Assembly (NCBI RefSeq): GCF_037975245.1 | Contig: NC_092571.1 | Location: 4,734,001 to 4,798,000 of the forward strand | Direction: 5' to 3' | DNA: 64,000 nucleotides | Source: Apostichopus japonicus | Taxonomy: Eukaryota; Echinodermata; Holothuroidea; Aspidochirotida; Stichopodidae | Shown here: one piece after another, positions 1 to 11,861 of the stretch | Numbering within the stretch: the first letter of the stretch is position 1 | Layout of the letters: each line of letters starts with the position of its first letter | Position numbers and translations under genes: made by a program | The notes under the pieces: model-generated | What the model was told of the DNA's origin: nothing | The model's input: the letters and a program-made list of their open reading frames with translations, nothing else | The model's database searches: none

Positions 1-872
1 TGGATTATCACCGAGTCCTTTGGAGCTCTAAATTACAATATGTTTCCCCTTAGGTTTTTCCAAACACAAACTGCAAATGGAAAGTTGGTAGCTGTTGTCT
101 TGAAGTTTTGACCTCTACTACCCCTCTATCTATTTTTCTTGATCTGGGGTGGGGTAGGCACTTGTCCCATCGGACTATTGGATAATCCAGCACCGACTTC
201 CAGTGTATTGTTGGTGTCTTAATTTAGCATATTTTATTTGAATAAATCAACCTTTTTTCTCTTTACTTCTCAGAATTGTCCCTTGTTTACAGAGACACTT
301 TCCCTGTAATCATATCCTCAAAGTTCTCATGACAGCAGTTTAGTGAGACAATAAAATGTCTCAATGGGTTAAAAAACGGTCTTTGAGGCATCGATGCTCA
401 CCTTCAACCTTATCCACATTTAGAATCGCTACACTTATCCACAGATCACTTCGCCCTCGGAGAGAATATACACTCTGGTCTTGATTCGGCGCTCCCTGTT
501 ATACACTATATAGCCTCCACTGAAATGGAGTAGGCCTATAAGATTTAGTTTAAGAGTCGGTGTAAGAGTTAATAATGTCCCCGTGTTGATTTTTTCCGGT
601 AGGATATTATGTACCAAGCAAAAAATTCCATCGGGACAAAATATTCCACTCTGAAATGAAATTTGAAAGAAAAAAAGAAGTGGAAATTTACTTTTAGGTT
701 TATGTTCAATTGGCACTGAAATCACAGTAGGGGAAGGGGGGGGGGTTGAATTCATGTATCCCCTCTTGTTCATTTTCACTGTTTAGTTCCATTAACCCTC
801 ACCATTACTGAACGTAACCAAAAGGTGAGTTAAATGTATCTTCTTTTTTAATTCGCCCCGAAAAATTATATC
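1..872. other. Stretch with no recognised gene
   Basis: AT-rich sequence with no convincing coding region, splice-flanked exon or RNA gene. The only notable feature is a G-run near 731-745. The short open frames here have no recognisable protein character. Confidence 0.6.
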
Positions 873-1075
873 AATATAATAATAATAATAATAATAATAA
901 TTTTATATTTTTATATAGCGCCCTTCCCAAAGGCTCGAAGCGCTTTACAATATTACCCCGGTCAATGATAACCTGTCAAACATAGAGACAAACCCTCCAC
1001 ATGGCAGCAGCTGAACCGCGCCCAGCGGACATGTTTATCTCACATGTCCCATTTACACACCTAACATGCCAGGTG
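873..1075 (+). repeat. (AAT)n tract plus dispersed repeat with AGCGC stem
   Basis: An (AAT)n run is followed by tatagcgcccttcc and then aagcgctttaca, so AGCGC and GCGCT can pair as a short stem. Repeats with 'atatagcgc...aagcgctttaca' are, from general knowledge, scattered through many invertebrate genomes. The family name is not known to me and the right border is approximate. Confidence 0.4.
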
Positions 1076-1215
1076 TGTATATTAGGGGTGGGGAGGGGTA
1101 GTCGAAGATTTTAGGATAAATGAGAATTTCAGGCTTTATCGAAATATAGTATCCATGGAAGAAGATTAGTGGCAACGGATAACCAAAGTAACCGCATACT
1201 GGAAGCATACATCGG

Positions 1216-1248
<33 letters not shown>
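1216..1248. repeat. (TA)n microsatellite
   Basis: An almost pure TA dinucleotide run of about 30 bases. Confidence 0.9.
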
Positions 1249-1249
<1 letters not shown>

Positions 1250-2448
1250 CATGTAGTAGCTTAATCATACCGACAGTGTAAGTATTTCAGTAGGATATAT
1301 ACAATACTGTACAGCCATACACATAGTGGCATACAATACCATACACAGTAACCATATACACTGAATATATATAAACAGTGAAAGCCAAACAACAGAGTGC
1401 ATCATGGCTCAACACTTTTTACTGTCTCGCCAATTCTGTTCTTATACCGAGCAACAGAATATTATTATAAATAAACTAATAATATTTTTTATCAGTGCAT
1501 GAAATCGAATCTTTAGCGTACCAATTAAAGTCTCTTTATATATAGTGCATATAACGCACCAGTGATTCTAAGGTACACAGAGAAGTTGGCAGAGCGTTGT
1601 CTACGGTACCAGCACGAGTTTGATATTCAGTACCCAATATAGGCACAACTATTTTTAATTTATATTCACATTTTTGTATTCACGTTCATATAATCTTTTC
1701 CAATGCAAGATTTTGCCTGTATTGTTGATATTTGAATAATATGCCCATGTGAGAAGCGAGACCGAAAAGGAGCATTATACACTGTTGAACAAGGCTGGAC
1801 CATGTTTGGACAGATTGCAAAAGAAAATCACAAATAAAAAGGCCAAGCAAAACCTGTTTGCCACCAAATCTCACACAGAAAATATGTGACTCACAACCGT
1901 TGAAGCCCATACATACACATATCTTATTGATTCACATATTCATGCTATTTAAGATGAGGTGTGTACTATATTATCATACAGAGAGCTTATCATAAGTTGG
2001 CTGACTATTCCAAAATGAGAAGTTAGTTCAGCTCTTATTCTTGATTTATATGACATATATCCTTGGAGTACATTCCTCCCAAATATCTATAAGGATAATC
2101 TTGCTCCTTTAGGAGCTATCAGCATATTTAATAATCGTGTTACGAGTGATAACACGTAAAACCTTTAACTTTCCCTTTTGTATTTCTTGTAAATTTCATA
2201 TGGAATACAAACAGTGTTAACATTAAAACCAATATTCTGAACCAAAGGTTGTATGAACTACTTCAGATTCAACATTAACAAACATAAACCAAACTAAACA
2301 AAAGAAACAAAAAACATTTAACTAAATTAAGGAAACATTATAATTTGAATCATTATGTAAATCATGTACCGTATCCCGTTACATTTAGCACCGTCGTGGA
2401 GTGCATCTCTAGTTGATAAAGAGGAGGGGATGATGAAAGTGTCGAAAG
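1249..2448. other. Stretch with no recognised gene
   Basis: AT-rich DNA. No protein motif, tRNA boxes or clear terminal repeats were seen. Confidence 0.55.
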
Positions 2449-2602
2449 CGCCCCTACAGACCATTCTCGCCCCCCCCCCCTCGGCCAATACCCCTAGCTC
2501 CGCCACTGGGGATGGTAGCCCCGCCCACCACCATTGCAGCACCACATTTAAAAGTGTTAGGGGTTACTGCCCCCTCTTCCCCCTGTTCATACGCCTATGG
2601 TG
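2449..2602 (-). mobile_element. Two abutting ends of short TIR elements
   Basis: Read on the minus strand, the segment contains two different element-like ends. One is CATAGGCGTATGAACAGGGG, running into a G-rich tract. The other is AGTGGCGGAGCTAGGGG, also followed by a G-run. Both resemble the CAGGGGCGTAGCCAGG-type ends found at complete elements elsewhere in the window. No matching second ends or TSDs were found, so these are probably truncated copies. Confidence 0.35.
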
Positions 2603-2609
2603 CCGCTAA

Positions 2610-4035
2610 AATTTAAGTGCCCGAATGGTCCAGCTAACCCACTTGGTGAAGGGGTTATCCTTACACTTACTATTCAAAGCTTTACGTCGTCTGACAGATA
2701 TTAGGTCAGAAACTATTGCGATATTTTTTTTAAGGAAATCTTTCAAAAGAGTAGATTGAACGATTTGAGATTCAACGGAACAAGACTCTTTACGGCGTGT
2801 CTCTCTATTAAAAAGAAGTTAACATGATACAGACCTGCGGCGTTTTGATTGTTTTCCATTCACTTAAACCGCGATAGTAAATAAGAAAACATATTCTCAT
2901 GGGTTTTGAATACTATATGGCCGCCTTCGACGTTTCGACTTATAAACTGTTATTTTGCAAATGCTTTGAAATTCCTCCCCTTGCCCAACATTCCCAATAT
3001 GCACTAACAGAAGTTAATCGGCATTCATTTAGGAGTTATCAGGTATCAAAATTTGCAAACACTCTTGATTTACGGTATCTTCCGATGGCCTTGTTACTTC
3101 ACGCATTGGGCAACAAGTTTTGATAAAGCCTCGCTATGAATGCTCAGCTAAATACTACAAGTATCCAAGTTGAAATACATTGCTTTCATGTATTAACCGA
3201 CCAAACAATACCAACATGCCTTCGTGCTGATGTTACTACTAGTCTACGACAGTGGCACCTTTCGAAGTTCACCATCCAGATAATTTATACAAAGGACAAA
3301 GTGTACTGCTGCACCGGCAACAATAAACGGATATGTTACCTTGGTTTTGTTAGAATATATTTAAATAATGATCGACGATAATTCTGTTAAATAAAACGTA
3401 TCTGAGACACAATACTAACTTAAAGGCTAAAACATACTAAAGACCGCCAATACAATAATGATGTATATAAATTTATCAACGTACCTGCAGCGATTATGAT
3501 CCGGGTTCCTTGCATGTTTTATCTTGTAATTGAAGCCACGCAATCCACAAAATATTTACAAATCCTTACACATTTGTACTTGGATTATGACGTATGCTAT
3601 ACATAACGCACACTTTAACATCCCTGAGACATTTGTTCACATATGTAAGCAGGTGCGGGTGTTCCGGTAAATGGGAACTGAACTCGCAAAGCTGCAAAAT
3701 TATCAAACAAACACATTTTCTGCATGACTGACTTTCAATAAAATTTTGAGACCTCGTTTTACGCCACCACTAAGTGAGTACTTAAATTCAACTGTACATC
3801 GTCATATAAAATGCCCAGACCACATAATGAGTTTCTCTGCGCCGCAAAGTGAAATGTAATACAGTAGGGAGGTGTTATGGATGCAGAATCAAGGCACCAT
3901 CCAGTTAGAACCCCTTTTAATCTTTTAACCGCCCCTGACAAGTTAATTTATGGCCACTTGAAACTAAGTATGATTACCCTTCTCATGAGAAGCTGTAGCT
4001 TTCACAGTCTAGAACATCCTCCCAAATGACGTGGC
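2610..4035. other. Stretch with no recognised gene
   Basis: Two adjacent plus-strand open frames of 74 and 81 codons (2899-3123 and 3136-3381) have no motif I recognise, no clear splice context and no neighbouring exon, so they are not called genes. Confidence 0.5.
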
Positions 4036-4044
4036 ATATATATA

Positions 4045-4123
<79 letters not shown>
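4036..4123. repeat. (TA)n microsatellite
   Basis: A long TA run with one early interruption (tatctata). It borders the small repeat that follows. Confidence 0.9.
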
Positions 4124-4125
<2 letters not shown>

Positions 4126-4326
4126 TGAAAACACCACAGACTTTAACTTATACATCTATTTACCAAAATTGATACAAAAAGAACGACATGTTTCGAAAGT
4201 AGCGACTTTCATCATCAGGTTACAGACGCGAAATGAACAAGTAATAGCAGACAAATGTACACTAGCAATAACACACAAGGAAAAGTAGATTAACTCAACA
4301 AAGATAACACTGCTTGTTGAGATTCT

Positions 4327-4328
<2 letters not shown>
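4124..4328 (-). repeat. 205-bp repeat between (TA)n tracts, hammerhead-like hairpin
   Basis: On the minus strand, bases 4218 to 4191 read CTGATGA, then one T, then a perfect 5-bp stem GAAAG/CTTTC with loop TCGCTA, then GAAA. CUGANGA-stem-GAAA is the order of the conserved core of hammerhead ribozymes, but a canonical core has no extra base before stem II. Stems I and III are not evident. Related motifs are known from Penelope-like retroelements and retrozymes. A second copy of the same layout lies at 11370-11395, also beside a TA run. Confidence 0.45.

Positions 4329-4406
<78 letters not shown>
4329..4406. repeat. (TA)n microsatellite truncating copia
   Basis: A TA run that directly abuts the copia integrase-side remnant. 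The retroelement's coding similarity stops here. Confidence 0.9.
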
Positions 4407-4407
<1 letters not shown>

Positions 4408-4409
<2 letters not shown>

Positions 4410-5480
4410 GCTCATCTGTGGATGCATGAGCGTATGCGTAACACCCAAATATTCGAAGGTTGTCATTATTTGGTTGCTCACCTGTCCATACAAGCTTCAT
4501 ATGGTGTCATTCCTTCAACTGCTTTTGTTGGACTTCGGTTTCTCAAGTACTAGCAGCAGTTGACAAGGCTTCTGCCCAAAACTATTGTGGCAGTTTTGAA
4601 TCGGCAAACATTGATCGCACTGTCTCAACAGGCGTACGCCGCGATTCATCCTTTCAGCAACGGGTCTCTTGTTACATTTAGCTCGTGTCTAACTATTTCT
4701 GTTCTCAGGTAGTTTTCGAATTCTGCGGACGAGTATTCACCACCATTGTCCGTGCGTAATTCCTTCTGTTTGTGACCCGTTGATTTCTCTACCAGAGCTT
4801 TCCACTTTAAAAATCGAGCTGTCATCAATAATAGTCAGAAAATATTCAGCTCTATTCAGAGACTGTGTATTCATCTTACCTCAGACAACGCTGTGCGCCA
4901 AGTGGCTCTCCTGAACGTCGGCAGTGTAAATTGGTTGAAAACTGACTACGGTGGTTTTCCTTCTGCACAATGCTCGCAGTAATCAATGTCTATTGGTACA
5001 TCGTAGTTGGAACAATCAGCCAATTCGTCATTGGCCAAAGCGTCCATGCCAGATTCCTCTGTCACCTGACGTTCATTCCTAGTTGCATTCATCCTTTGGT
5101 GATGGATCTGGCAATCTAGGTAGTACAAACTTCCTACCCTAGTCGCCTCAGCAACCAGCAGTTGGTTGTATCCAGTATTTCACAACCAGCCTCAGTGAAT
5201 GTGGTCATCTTCCCACCTTCTGTAGGCTTTTGACACACTTAGCAGGTTATCAGACAGTTTCGGCACGTACAACTCATAGTGTAGTTTGCATTTCCTTCTT
5301 TTGCCGTTCGACAAGTTCACTTCCGACGCAACAACTCCGTGCCCTGCCGCTTGCAATGTGTGTCAATCTCCCAATGGTTCTAATGGTATTGGCTGTTTCA
5401 GGGTATGAAGTTCATCAAACAGCTTATCATTGTTACACATGTGACAGGTTGCTCCCGAGTCCACGATTCAGCTGTCAGTA
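4408..5480 (-). pseudogene. copia pol remnant: protease, pre-integrase, integrase
   Basis: In minus-strand order there is first a retropepsin active site, VDSGATCHMCNN (near 5460-5420), the DSGA form used by copia proteases. Next comes a pre-integrase zinc-like segment ending CEHCAEGKPP (near 4950). Then comes the integrase core piece ELRTDNGGEYSSAEFENYL (near 4760-4700), in which the central Asp of the DDE triad sits in RTDNGGE. Last is WTGEQPNNDNLRIFGCYAYAH (one reading, near 4490-4430), the conserved copia block between integrase and reverse transcriptase. Frames shift between these pieces and stops occur. Everything downstream, including reverse transcriptase, is absent. Confidence 0.75.
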
Positions 5481-5977
5481 ATGGACCACCGCTGACAGTG
5501 CGTGGCGTACTATCAACTCAACACTCTCATTATCTTGGCTACTGCTGTCTCCTTGTTTAGCCTTTGTTAGCCCTCTGCCTGACATGTTTCTTACCCCTCT
5601 GGCCTGAGTTATTTACTTCTTCTCACTCTTGAGTGGGTTCTGTACTATTTCATCTTCCTTTCTTCACGTAACAATCTTTCCGTTACATTGTCCACTTTGG
5701 GAACATCCTGGTTTGCTTCAAGTACAGTTACTAACGTTTTGTACAAATCTGGCGGACTGGCAAGCAGGTGAACAACACGATCCTCTTCGTTGTTTGGATC
5801 GCCAATAACTGAGAGTCCGTCGGAAATTTCTGCCATTTCCTTATGCTTTTGTACAGAGCCACCGTCTTTCAAATGCAGTGAAAAGAGTTTACGCCTCAAT
5901 TCTAACTTATTCGCCCATGATTTATTTGTATTTTGAAATTGATCTGCCAAGTGCTTCCAAACAACAATTGGATCACC

Positions 5978-7502
5978 CAGGGACGTAGCCAGGGGGGGGA
6001 GCAAGGGGAGCGACCGCTCCCCCCCTTTCAGTGTCGATTTTTTTTTAAACTGCCGTTTTTAGCATGGTATTTTGTCAGTGCTCTTTTGATCTTGAATACT
6101 CGTCAGCTCCGTTAACTCCATTATAATCGTAGTTACATTCACGCCTACTGATTCAACTACTTAATTAGTTTGGCAGATGCAATTAGCTAAATTTAGCTTA
6201 TAGCCAATTACAAGCCTACAGTTGGCCACTGTGTAATAAAATACATATTGCCTACCTAACCGCACTCTATGGAATGTCACGAACTGTATGCACAACAACG
6301 TCGACAACGTTCGTTCTATGAGTCGTCCTAAGGTGTTGCACGAAAACAGCATGTTATGAAGCTAAGCTAGCAATCGTACGTGATACGCACTTCCTGTAAT
6401 AATTATTACACTGCTAATACACTGCGAGAACGATATCTGTTTTTAGGCCACTGCATATCTGGCAATATTACAAAATATGAAAGTTTATATTGTCCATCAG
6501 TTAAGTTCGTCAAATGTATTAAAGTCCTGACATTGGACAATAAACAAGAATCATCCTACTGGAAAAATTGTAAAAGAGCACTATGTTTGTCTTTCTGATA
6601 TATTATGTAAAAGAACATGTAAAAGAATTCAAACAGGAAACAAAATCTGCTGATTATGATATCATATGATCAGGGGCGTAGCCAGTATGTAGCACTGTAG
6701 GCCCGGGCCTACATTTTTTTGGGCCAAGGTATCTATTTTTTAAAAACACCCATAATTCAAATCGATAAGCTTGCGGGATGAGTTTAAGAGTCTATAGACA
6801 GGAAAAACTATTGAAATGAACGTAGCAAGAATATGGCTACATTAGGTGACCTATTCTTCTGTCATCTAGGCTGTCATTTCTAGCGCGTGCCGTTTCATTC
6901 AACACTCTACCCGCCGAAAAAGACTAGGATCCGATCTTGTCAGTTTTTTAACATGTAGTTAAGAACCCGTTTACGCAGATAATATTTCAGTTGAGAAAAC
7001 AGTTGAGAAATTTGCATCAGATTGCAATCGTCGGGTACCTTTCGCCTTCTCTTATTAGGCTAACTTAAACATTTAATAGCTACAGTTGTATCAAAGACAA
7101 TTACTGGCTATAGTTATATCAAAGACATTTCAGGCCAATCGTTGTATCTATAAGTATCAGAAGTTGAAACGTAAGACTACTCTGTACGTGTACCTTGCTC
7201 ATTTTAAATACATTATGTAGTATTGAATTACGTACTATTTTAACTCATTTGCTTTTTGGGTTTAAAACTGATATTGAATGAGGTGTCTCAAGTTAGCAAG
7301 AGGCCAGGGAACCAGAATGAACAGTCGGGAAGGGCCGTTTCCGGCCATCTGGGGGATTTGTAAAACCAAAAATTTTCTTGTACGCTCCGCGCCAACCGAT
7401 GGTAGCGCTCCGCTCAGATAGTCGTGCCTACAACTTTGAAAATCCATATCAATCGCAAAAAGTGCTCCCCCCCCCCCTTTCAAATTCCTGGCTACGTCGC
7501 TG
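5978..7502 (+). mobile_element. TIR element 'Y' (hAT-like) inserted in copia gag
   Basis: The ends are cagggacgtagccagg and its near-perfect inverse cctggctacgtcgctg (15 of 16 pair). The flanks carry an exact 8-bp duplication, ggatcacc, at 5970-5977 and 7503-7510. TIRs starting CAGG with 8-bp TSDs are typical of the hAT superfamily. G-rich and C-rich runs lie just inside the ends. No transposase was seen, so it is non-autonomous. Element X (6671-7445) is nested within it, leaving about 750 bp of Y itself. Confidence 0.8.
6671..7445 (+). mobile_element. TIR element 'X', copy 1, nested in Y
   Basis: It begins caggggcgtagccagtatg, followed by the perfect 18-bp palindrome tgtaggcccgggcctaca. Most of its length matches, by eye at about 90 percent or better, the reverse complement of the second copy at 57693-59578. 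The right terminal repeat is missing: the match stops at ttgaaaatcc and is followed by catatcaat, close to the left flank catatgat, so a small deletion probably removed the end. No transposase frame was recognised. Confidence 0.75.
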
Positions 7503-7774
7503 GGATCACCTGGGTCTCCTACTAAGTACAAAAGTGACGGTTCAATGGACAATACAATGATGGCAAGAGCCCGGTCCCTTCGCGCAATAAACTTCTCTGT
7601 TTCACTCTGATGTGGTGAGCTTTCTGAACCGTTTACTATGATACATAGTCCATCTTTCATGAGTGCCATTCGGCACAACACTTTCCATATAGCATAATTC
7701 GTTTAACGACGTTTTCAATGTGCCAAGAGATTGAAATTCGTCTTTTAAGTTAATAAAGATCCAACTCGTAGGAT

Positions 7775-8078
7775 CAGGCGCGTAGCCAGGAATTTGCCAA
7801 GGGAGGACGAAACTGTAGGCAAACTAACAGAGCCGTAGAAACGGCATTGAAAACTATCTAAGCGTATCGCCACCATGAGTTGGCGCGAAGCGTACAAGAA
7901 AATTTTGGATGAAAATGCCTCCCAGATCGCTGGAAATGGCACTTCACAGGCCTTGTAAGTTGCATCTTAGCATTTTCTCTTTTGAAATTACTAGCGATAT
8001 CATAAAAAATATAGAAGAAAAAATGCTCAAGGGGGGCGGCTGCCCCCTTCGCCCCCCCCCCCCTTGGCTACGCGCCTT
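7775..8078 (+). mobile_element. 304-bp TIR element (hAT-like MITE)
   Basis: The ends caggcgcgtagccagg and ccttggctacgcgcctt are inverted. The 8-bp duplication cgtaggat flanks the element at 7767-7774 and 8079-8086. It contains the shared hairpin module (gccaccatgagttggcg) near 7869-7893 and a G-run/C-run pair near its right end. It is too short to encode a transposase. A fragment of the same family lies at 13643-13770. Confidence 0.85.
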
Positions 8079-8086
8079 CGTAGGAT

Positions 8087-11000
8087 GTAACCAAAGTTTT
8101 CATAGATTAGATTACCGCTAGACTGTGTCTGTCCTTTGGCATTTCACTGGCAGTGACACAGACGGGCCATAGCACATAGGCCTAATGGCTTGCCTAGCCT
8201 GGCACAAGTTAATTAGGCTAGTAGTAGTAGTACTACTACTAGTATAACTATAAAGTTATCGTTGTATTGAAAGCTACAGTAGTTAGGTCTAGGCTATATC
8301 CAATTGCTGGGATAGGAAGGTAGAATTCAACTAGATATTTGGGGACTGGAGATTACAGTCTCAGGCTCTTGATGTTTGTCCAGTAGGCCTGTATTCGCCT
8401 AACTGATTTGAAATTGCTAATTAAGAAGCCTAAGGTGCAACACGACGGAGTCCTTGTTGTAAGTTCCTAGCAAATGAAGATTATATGTTTGTGATAAATA
8501 TAAGAAGTGATACATTGTAATTCGTGACAGCTTAAAGTATGCACATGTATATCACCATTCATCGCCAAGACATCTGAGAGTTACAATATTGAGATGAATT
8601 TACAAAATGCAAACAACTTATATTACAGAGACTACGAACAATGTACCGTGGCAGTCTGCTAAAAATGCTGTGATAAACGTTTGTAGGCCTACATCTACGA
8701 TGGTACCTTGTAACTTTAATGTTCTTCAATAAGAGCATGCGCATTGTAAAAAAATAGAAACAGCATGTCAATCATTGTTAAGTGTCATATTAAAAAGCCT
8801 ATAACAATTTTATTGGGGGGGGGGGTGAGAGTTTAGAGAGATTTTCTATTTCTTCTTTTCTTTAGTTTAGTTTGCAAGTGATACCTGTTTCCACTTCGAA
8901 AATCTGACACGTCCATTGAAAAAAGTCAAAGAGTACAGAAATATATTTTGGGAAGTTCTATTCAAAATCGTTTTGCAGATATAAGTGGGTTTTGACCTAT
9001 TTTCCAAGCACCTACATCATCAACTTATACACAGCAATGACAACATCTTGGTTGTTTCATTCTGTGAGATACCTATCAGTTAAGAAATGCAGCAATTTTT
9101 TCGAGGATCTTTCACTGAGCTTCAAGTTTTGTAGACCTACATTGCCATAGAAATGTTCAAGAAAATGTTTTACCTCAACATGACTTTGCAGTGTACCGGT
9201 ATATTATTCTTCGTCATTATTCACTGAGCATTTGTATAAGGTTGCTATTGTTGTATTATGACATATATCACTTTTGATTATTACAAGTTCATATTTAGCA
9301 TTGCTGTCCTCTATTTATTAAGAACAGTATGTGTGTTTGGGTGTGCTGTTAGTGACTGCTAACTTCTACCAGATATTAATACTAACTTGACAACAACACG
9401 AGACTAAAGCATCTTATTAAACATATTTTGTAAGAAGATAAGAAGATAAGTGTGAGAAGATAAGTGACATTACATCAGCTATATGGCTCCATTTTAATAT
9501 TAAACCTCCCCAGTAGTCCGGTAGTCAGGCTGGGGCCCAAGGGGCACGCCGTCCACTTTCAGACTAGCGTTCTCCCACACCACCCCCTTAATTTGTTTCA
9601 CCTTCATATAAACAAACCCTTCACAAGTAACAGCACATGGGTATTTGTGCCCCGCCTTTAATGATTGGTGTCCCTCCGTAAGTTGTTGGTGCCCCTCCAA
9701 GTCGGAGTATACTCCCCAGGGCCCCAAACATTTTTGTGAAGCCATCTCACCTACATTTTGGTCTGATCAAAGTTAGCATGGTGAACGATAAAGACGGCTG
9801 GGCTTTGTGCCATATATATCCTAGTTAAGGGCTTAACGTTAGATTGTACAACATTTGGAAACATGCTAGAATTTGTTTACAAAATGTAAGAACAACTGTG
9901 TAAGCAGCTGCTAAATACCAGTGAGTTGTAATTCATTTCAACTATATATCTTTTTTTCCACAAAAGTGGAGCTAATCTGGTGCATCGAGTGTTTCCACAT
10001 ATGTAAATGAAAGATATTTTGACGATAAGATCAGGATTTCGACGAAACCTCGTTACCATAACGTAGGCACCCTTTGCCCGACTTGGTTTGGGTGCATCAA
10101 GAAGTCGCGAGTGACCTTAAAATAGCTGCAAAGCGTAATGTAGTGAGCAGGTGCGATATGGCTTCTGCGTATTAATTTCTGTGCTCATGTCTTGTTAGGC
10201 TAACTCCGTTAAGGGTAGAATTAAGTGTATGTAGATAGGGGGATGTAGTGGTTTATTATGGAACGCAAAAAGGGTAAAATCAAACAACAACAACGTTTAT
10301 TACATTGATGACTATATAAATTCAAATGATGACGACGTGATTTGATGTAATGATGTTATACTTATGTGCAACAACAACATGAATGTATACAGCAGCTACG
10401 TAAAATAGTATAACAACATCGTAAAAGTATACATTAACATCATATATCAGTATGACAACGTCATATTTTTCTGTAATGTCATAGTTAATTATTTTATTGA
10501 CGAGTAAACCTCATATGATAACAACATAAACACACGTGAAGCCTACGTAAACTGCACTGATAAACAAGCTGAGAACAGAAGATGACGGCGCTATTTCACT
10601 TAATGTAATTAAGATATACATCGACGTAGTAGATCGCTACGACGACAGCTTTTCAGACAACAACTTTTAATCCAACGGCACAAATTCATGTACAACGTAA
10701 TATCATGCAACGAAGTGATAGCGGGCTTCTACTTTTTGAACTGGATTCTATAATTTGGTGCGTTCTCTCCGTTTTACGTGAATGTGTATAGATAACAAGA
10801 CATGCGATATCAATGGCAAATTTCATGGGGTGAACTATACATGGTGGAATTATAGTGTTGGAACTTCACTTTGCTTGATCATACATACAGCACTATATAA
10901 CACATCAATTAAGAACAAAAGAAAATAAACTGTATGATTTAAGAAGTAGACCATGTGTCGCAACCAGAGCGTCTCGGTCGGAAATGTGCCACCCCCCCCT

Positions 11001-11307
11001 CCCCTCACTACCATCATCGACGGTGTCAGTTTGACTGCGTATCCATTCATGTATAGTGTGTAGTTTATCCTAGTGCATGCGGTATGTTGAAATTCTAACA
11101 TGTAAATTCAACTATATCTATATAATAATTAAGGTGAACAAGAACTAGAACCCTCCACGGTGGCCGGGCTGTTTGTGCAGGAGTTCATTGTAGTCTTTAA
11201 CTATAATTGACACCGAGTCCATAGTTTCCTGTTATCCAATTACATGTTGCCATATTGTATCAATGTATCGCAACAATAATAGTGTCTTATAGCACAAGAC
11301 ACCGATA
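8087..11307. other. Stretch with no recognised gene
   Basis: No exon, RNA gene or complete element was seen in about 3.2 kb. Small features are a triplet palindrome of (TAG)n/(CTA)n near 8217-8242, a G-run at 8814-8825 and a C-rich patch near 10990-11005. A patch at 9500-9720 with runs such as ggggcccaaggggcacgcc may be an old repeat but has no matching ends. Confidence 0.5.
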
Positions 11308-11640
11308 TATATATATATGACTCATAATTGACAAATAAGGAGTAAGGTTTTAGAAAATATATTGGAATTTTCGGTCCCCCTGGGACCTTCGTCAGCAATA
11401 CTTGGCAGTCGAATGAAAAGTACCAAATGTGACACAATGAAAGTATAACGCTAGGTAAGTGTAAATTGCATTGATGGAATTAGAACCAAATAAACCATGA
11501 TGATACAGGAAGCGGATTAAGGAGCAAAGAACAGATTACATATGCTTGTAGAACTGATAGTTGTTAAGGGGTCTCAAGTCTTTGTTGAGACCGGTGATGT
11601 GAGACTTAATACGAAAGATTCAATCGATTTCTTTACTAGC
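11308..11640 (-). repeat. Repeat with second hammerhead-like hairpin
   Basis: On the minus strand, bases 11395 to 11369 read CTGACGA, one A, a perfect 6-bp stem GGTCCC/GGGACC with loop AGG, then GAAA. This is the same order, with the same single extra base, as the motif at 4191-4218, but with a different stem sequence. A short TA run lies on one side. The flank at 11400-11640 reads like the non-coding tail of a retroelement; a Penelope-like origin is possible but unproven. Confidence 0.4.
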
Positions 11641-11701
11641 AGTTCGGGCTGTCACCGTTTATTGGTGATATTATGGCATTAAAACTGCATGCTTTCATTC
11701 C

Positions 11702-11861
11702 CCAACTGAAAACGTGTATCTCATTTTCGCACCGAAAACGTTTATTTCTTTTTCGGACTGAAAACGTATATTTCATTTTCGGACTGAAAACGTGTATCTT
11801 ATTTTCGGACTGAAAACTTGTAGGACTGAAAACTTGTCGGACTGAAAACTTGTCGGACTGA
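11702..11861 (+). repeat. Tandem repeat changing period from 26 to 16 bp
   Basis: Four units of about 26 bp, each with aaaacgt, an AT-rich middle and ttttcg(gac/cac)tg, are followed by three units of 16 bp (aaaacttgt(a/c)ggactg). The short units look like the long ones after loss of the middle 10 bases. A C-run follows. Confidence 0.85.

Larger units (their letters stand above)
5645..7742 (-). pseudogene. copia gag (UBN2-type), split by a TIR insertion
   Basis: The N-terminal half (7742 down to 7511) includes NYAIWKVLCRMALMKDGL, typical of the copia gag start where a tryptophan follows an Asn-Tyr pair. The C-terminal half (5969 down to 5645) contains VVWKHLADQFQNTNKSWANK and a later LLREERKMK segment, matching the UBN2/retrotran_gag layout of copia capsid proteins. 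The halves are separated by the 5978-7502 insertion. The 8-bp duplication ggatcacc on both sides shows that they were one continuous frame before the insertion. The start near 7742 is frameshifted. Gag would form the cytoplasmic virus-like particle; this copy cannot. Confidence 0.75.
4408..7766 (-). mobile_element. Degenerate Ty1/copia retrotransposon, interrupted
   Basis: Read on the minus strand, the interval holds in copia order a gag domain, a protease active-site motif, a pre-integrase segment and integrase. The reverse transcriptase and RNase H that should follow are missing; the sequence ends in (TA)n. No LTRs or primer-binding site were recognised. A nested TIR insertion of 1,525 bp splits gag, and another lies just beyond its 5' side. 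Stops and frameshifts show it is a fossil. The copia call rests on the gag and integrase character and on domain order. The 5' border is uncertain. Confidence 0.8.

Noticed and set aside
2899-3381. Two adjacent plus-strand open frames
   Set aside because: No motif, no splice context, and codon use does not stand out from the surroundings.
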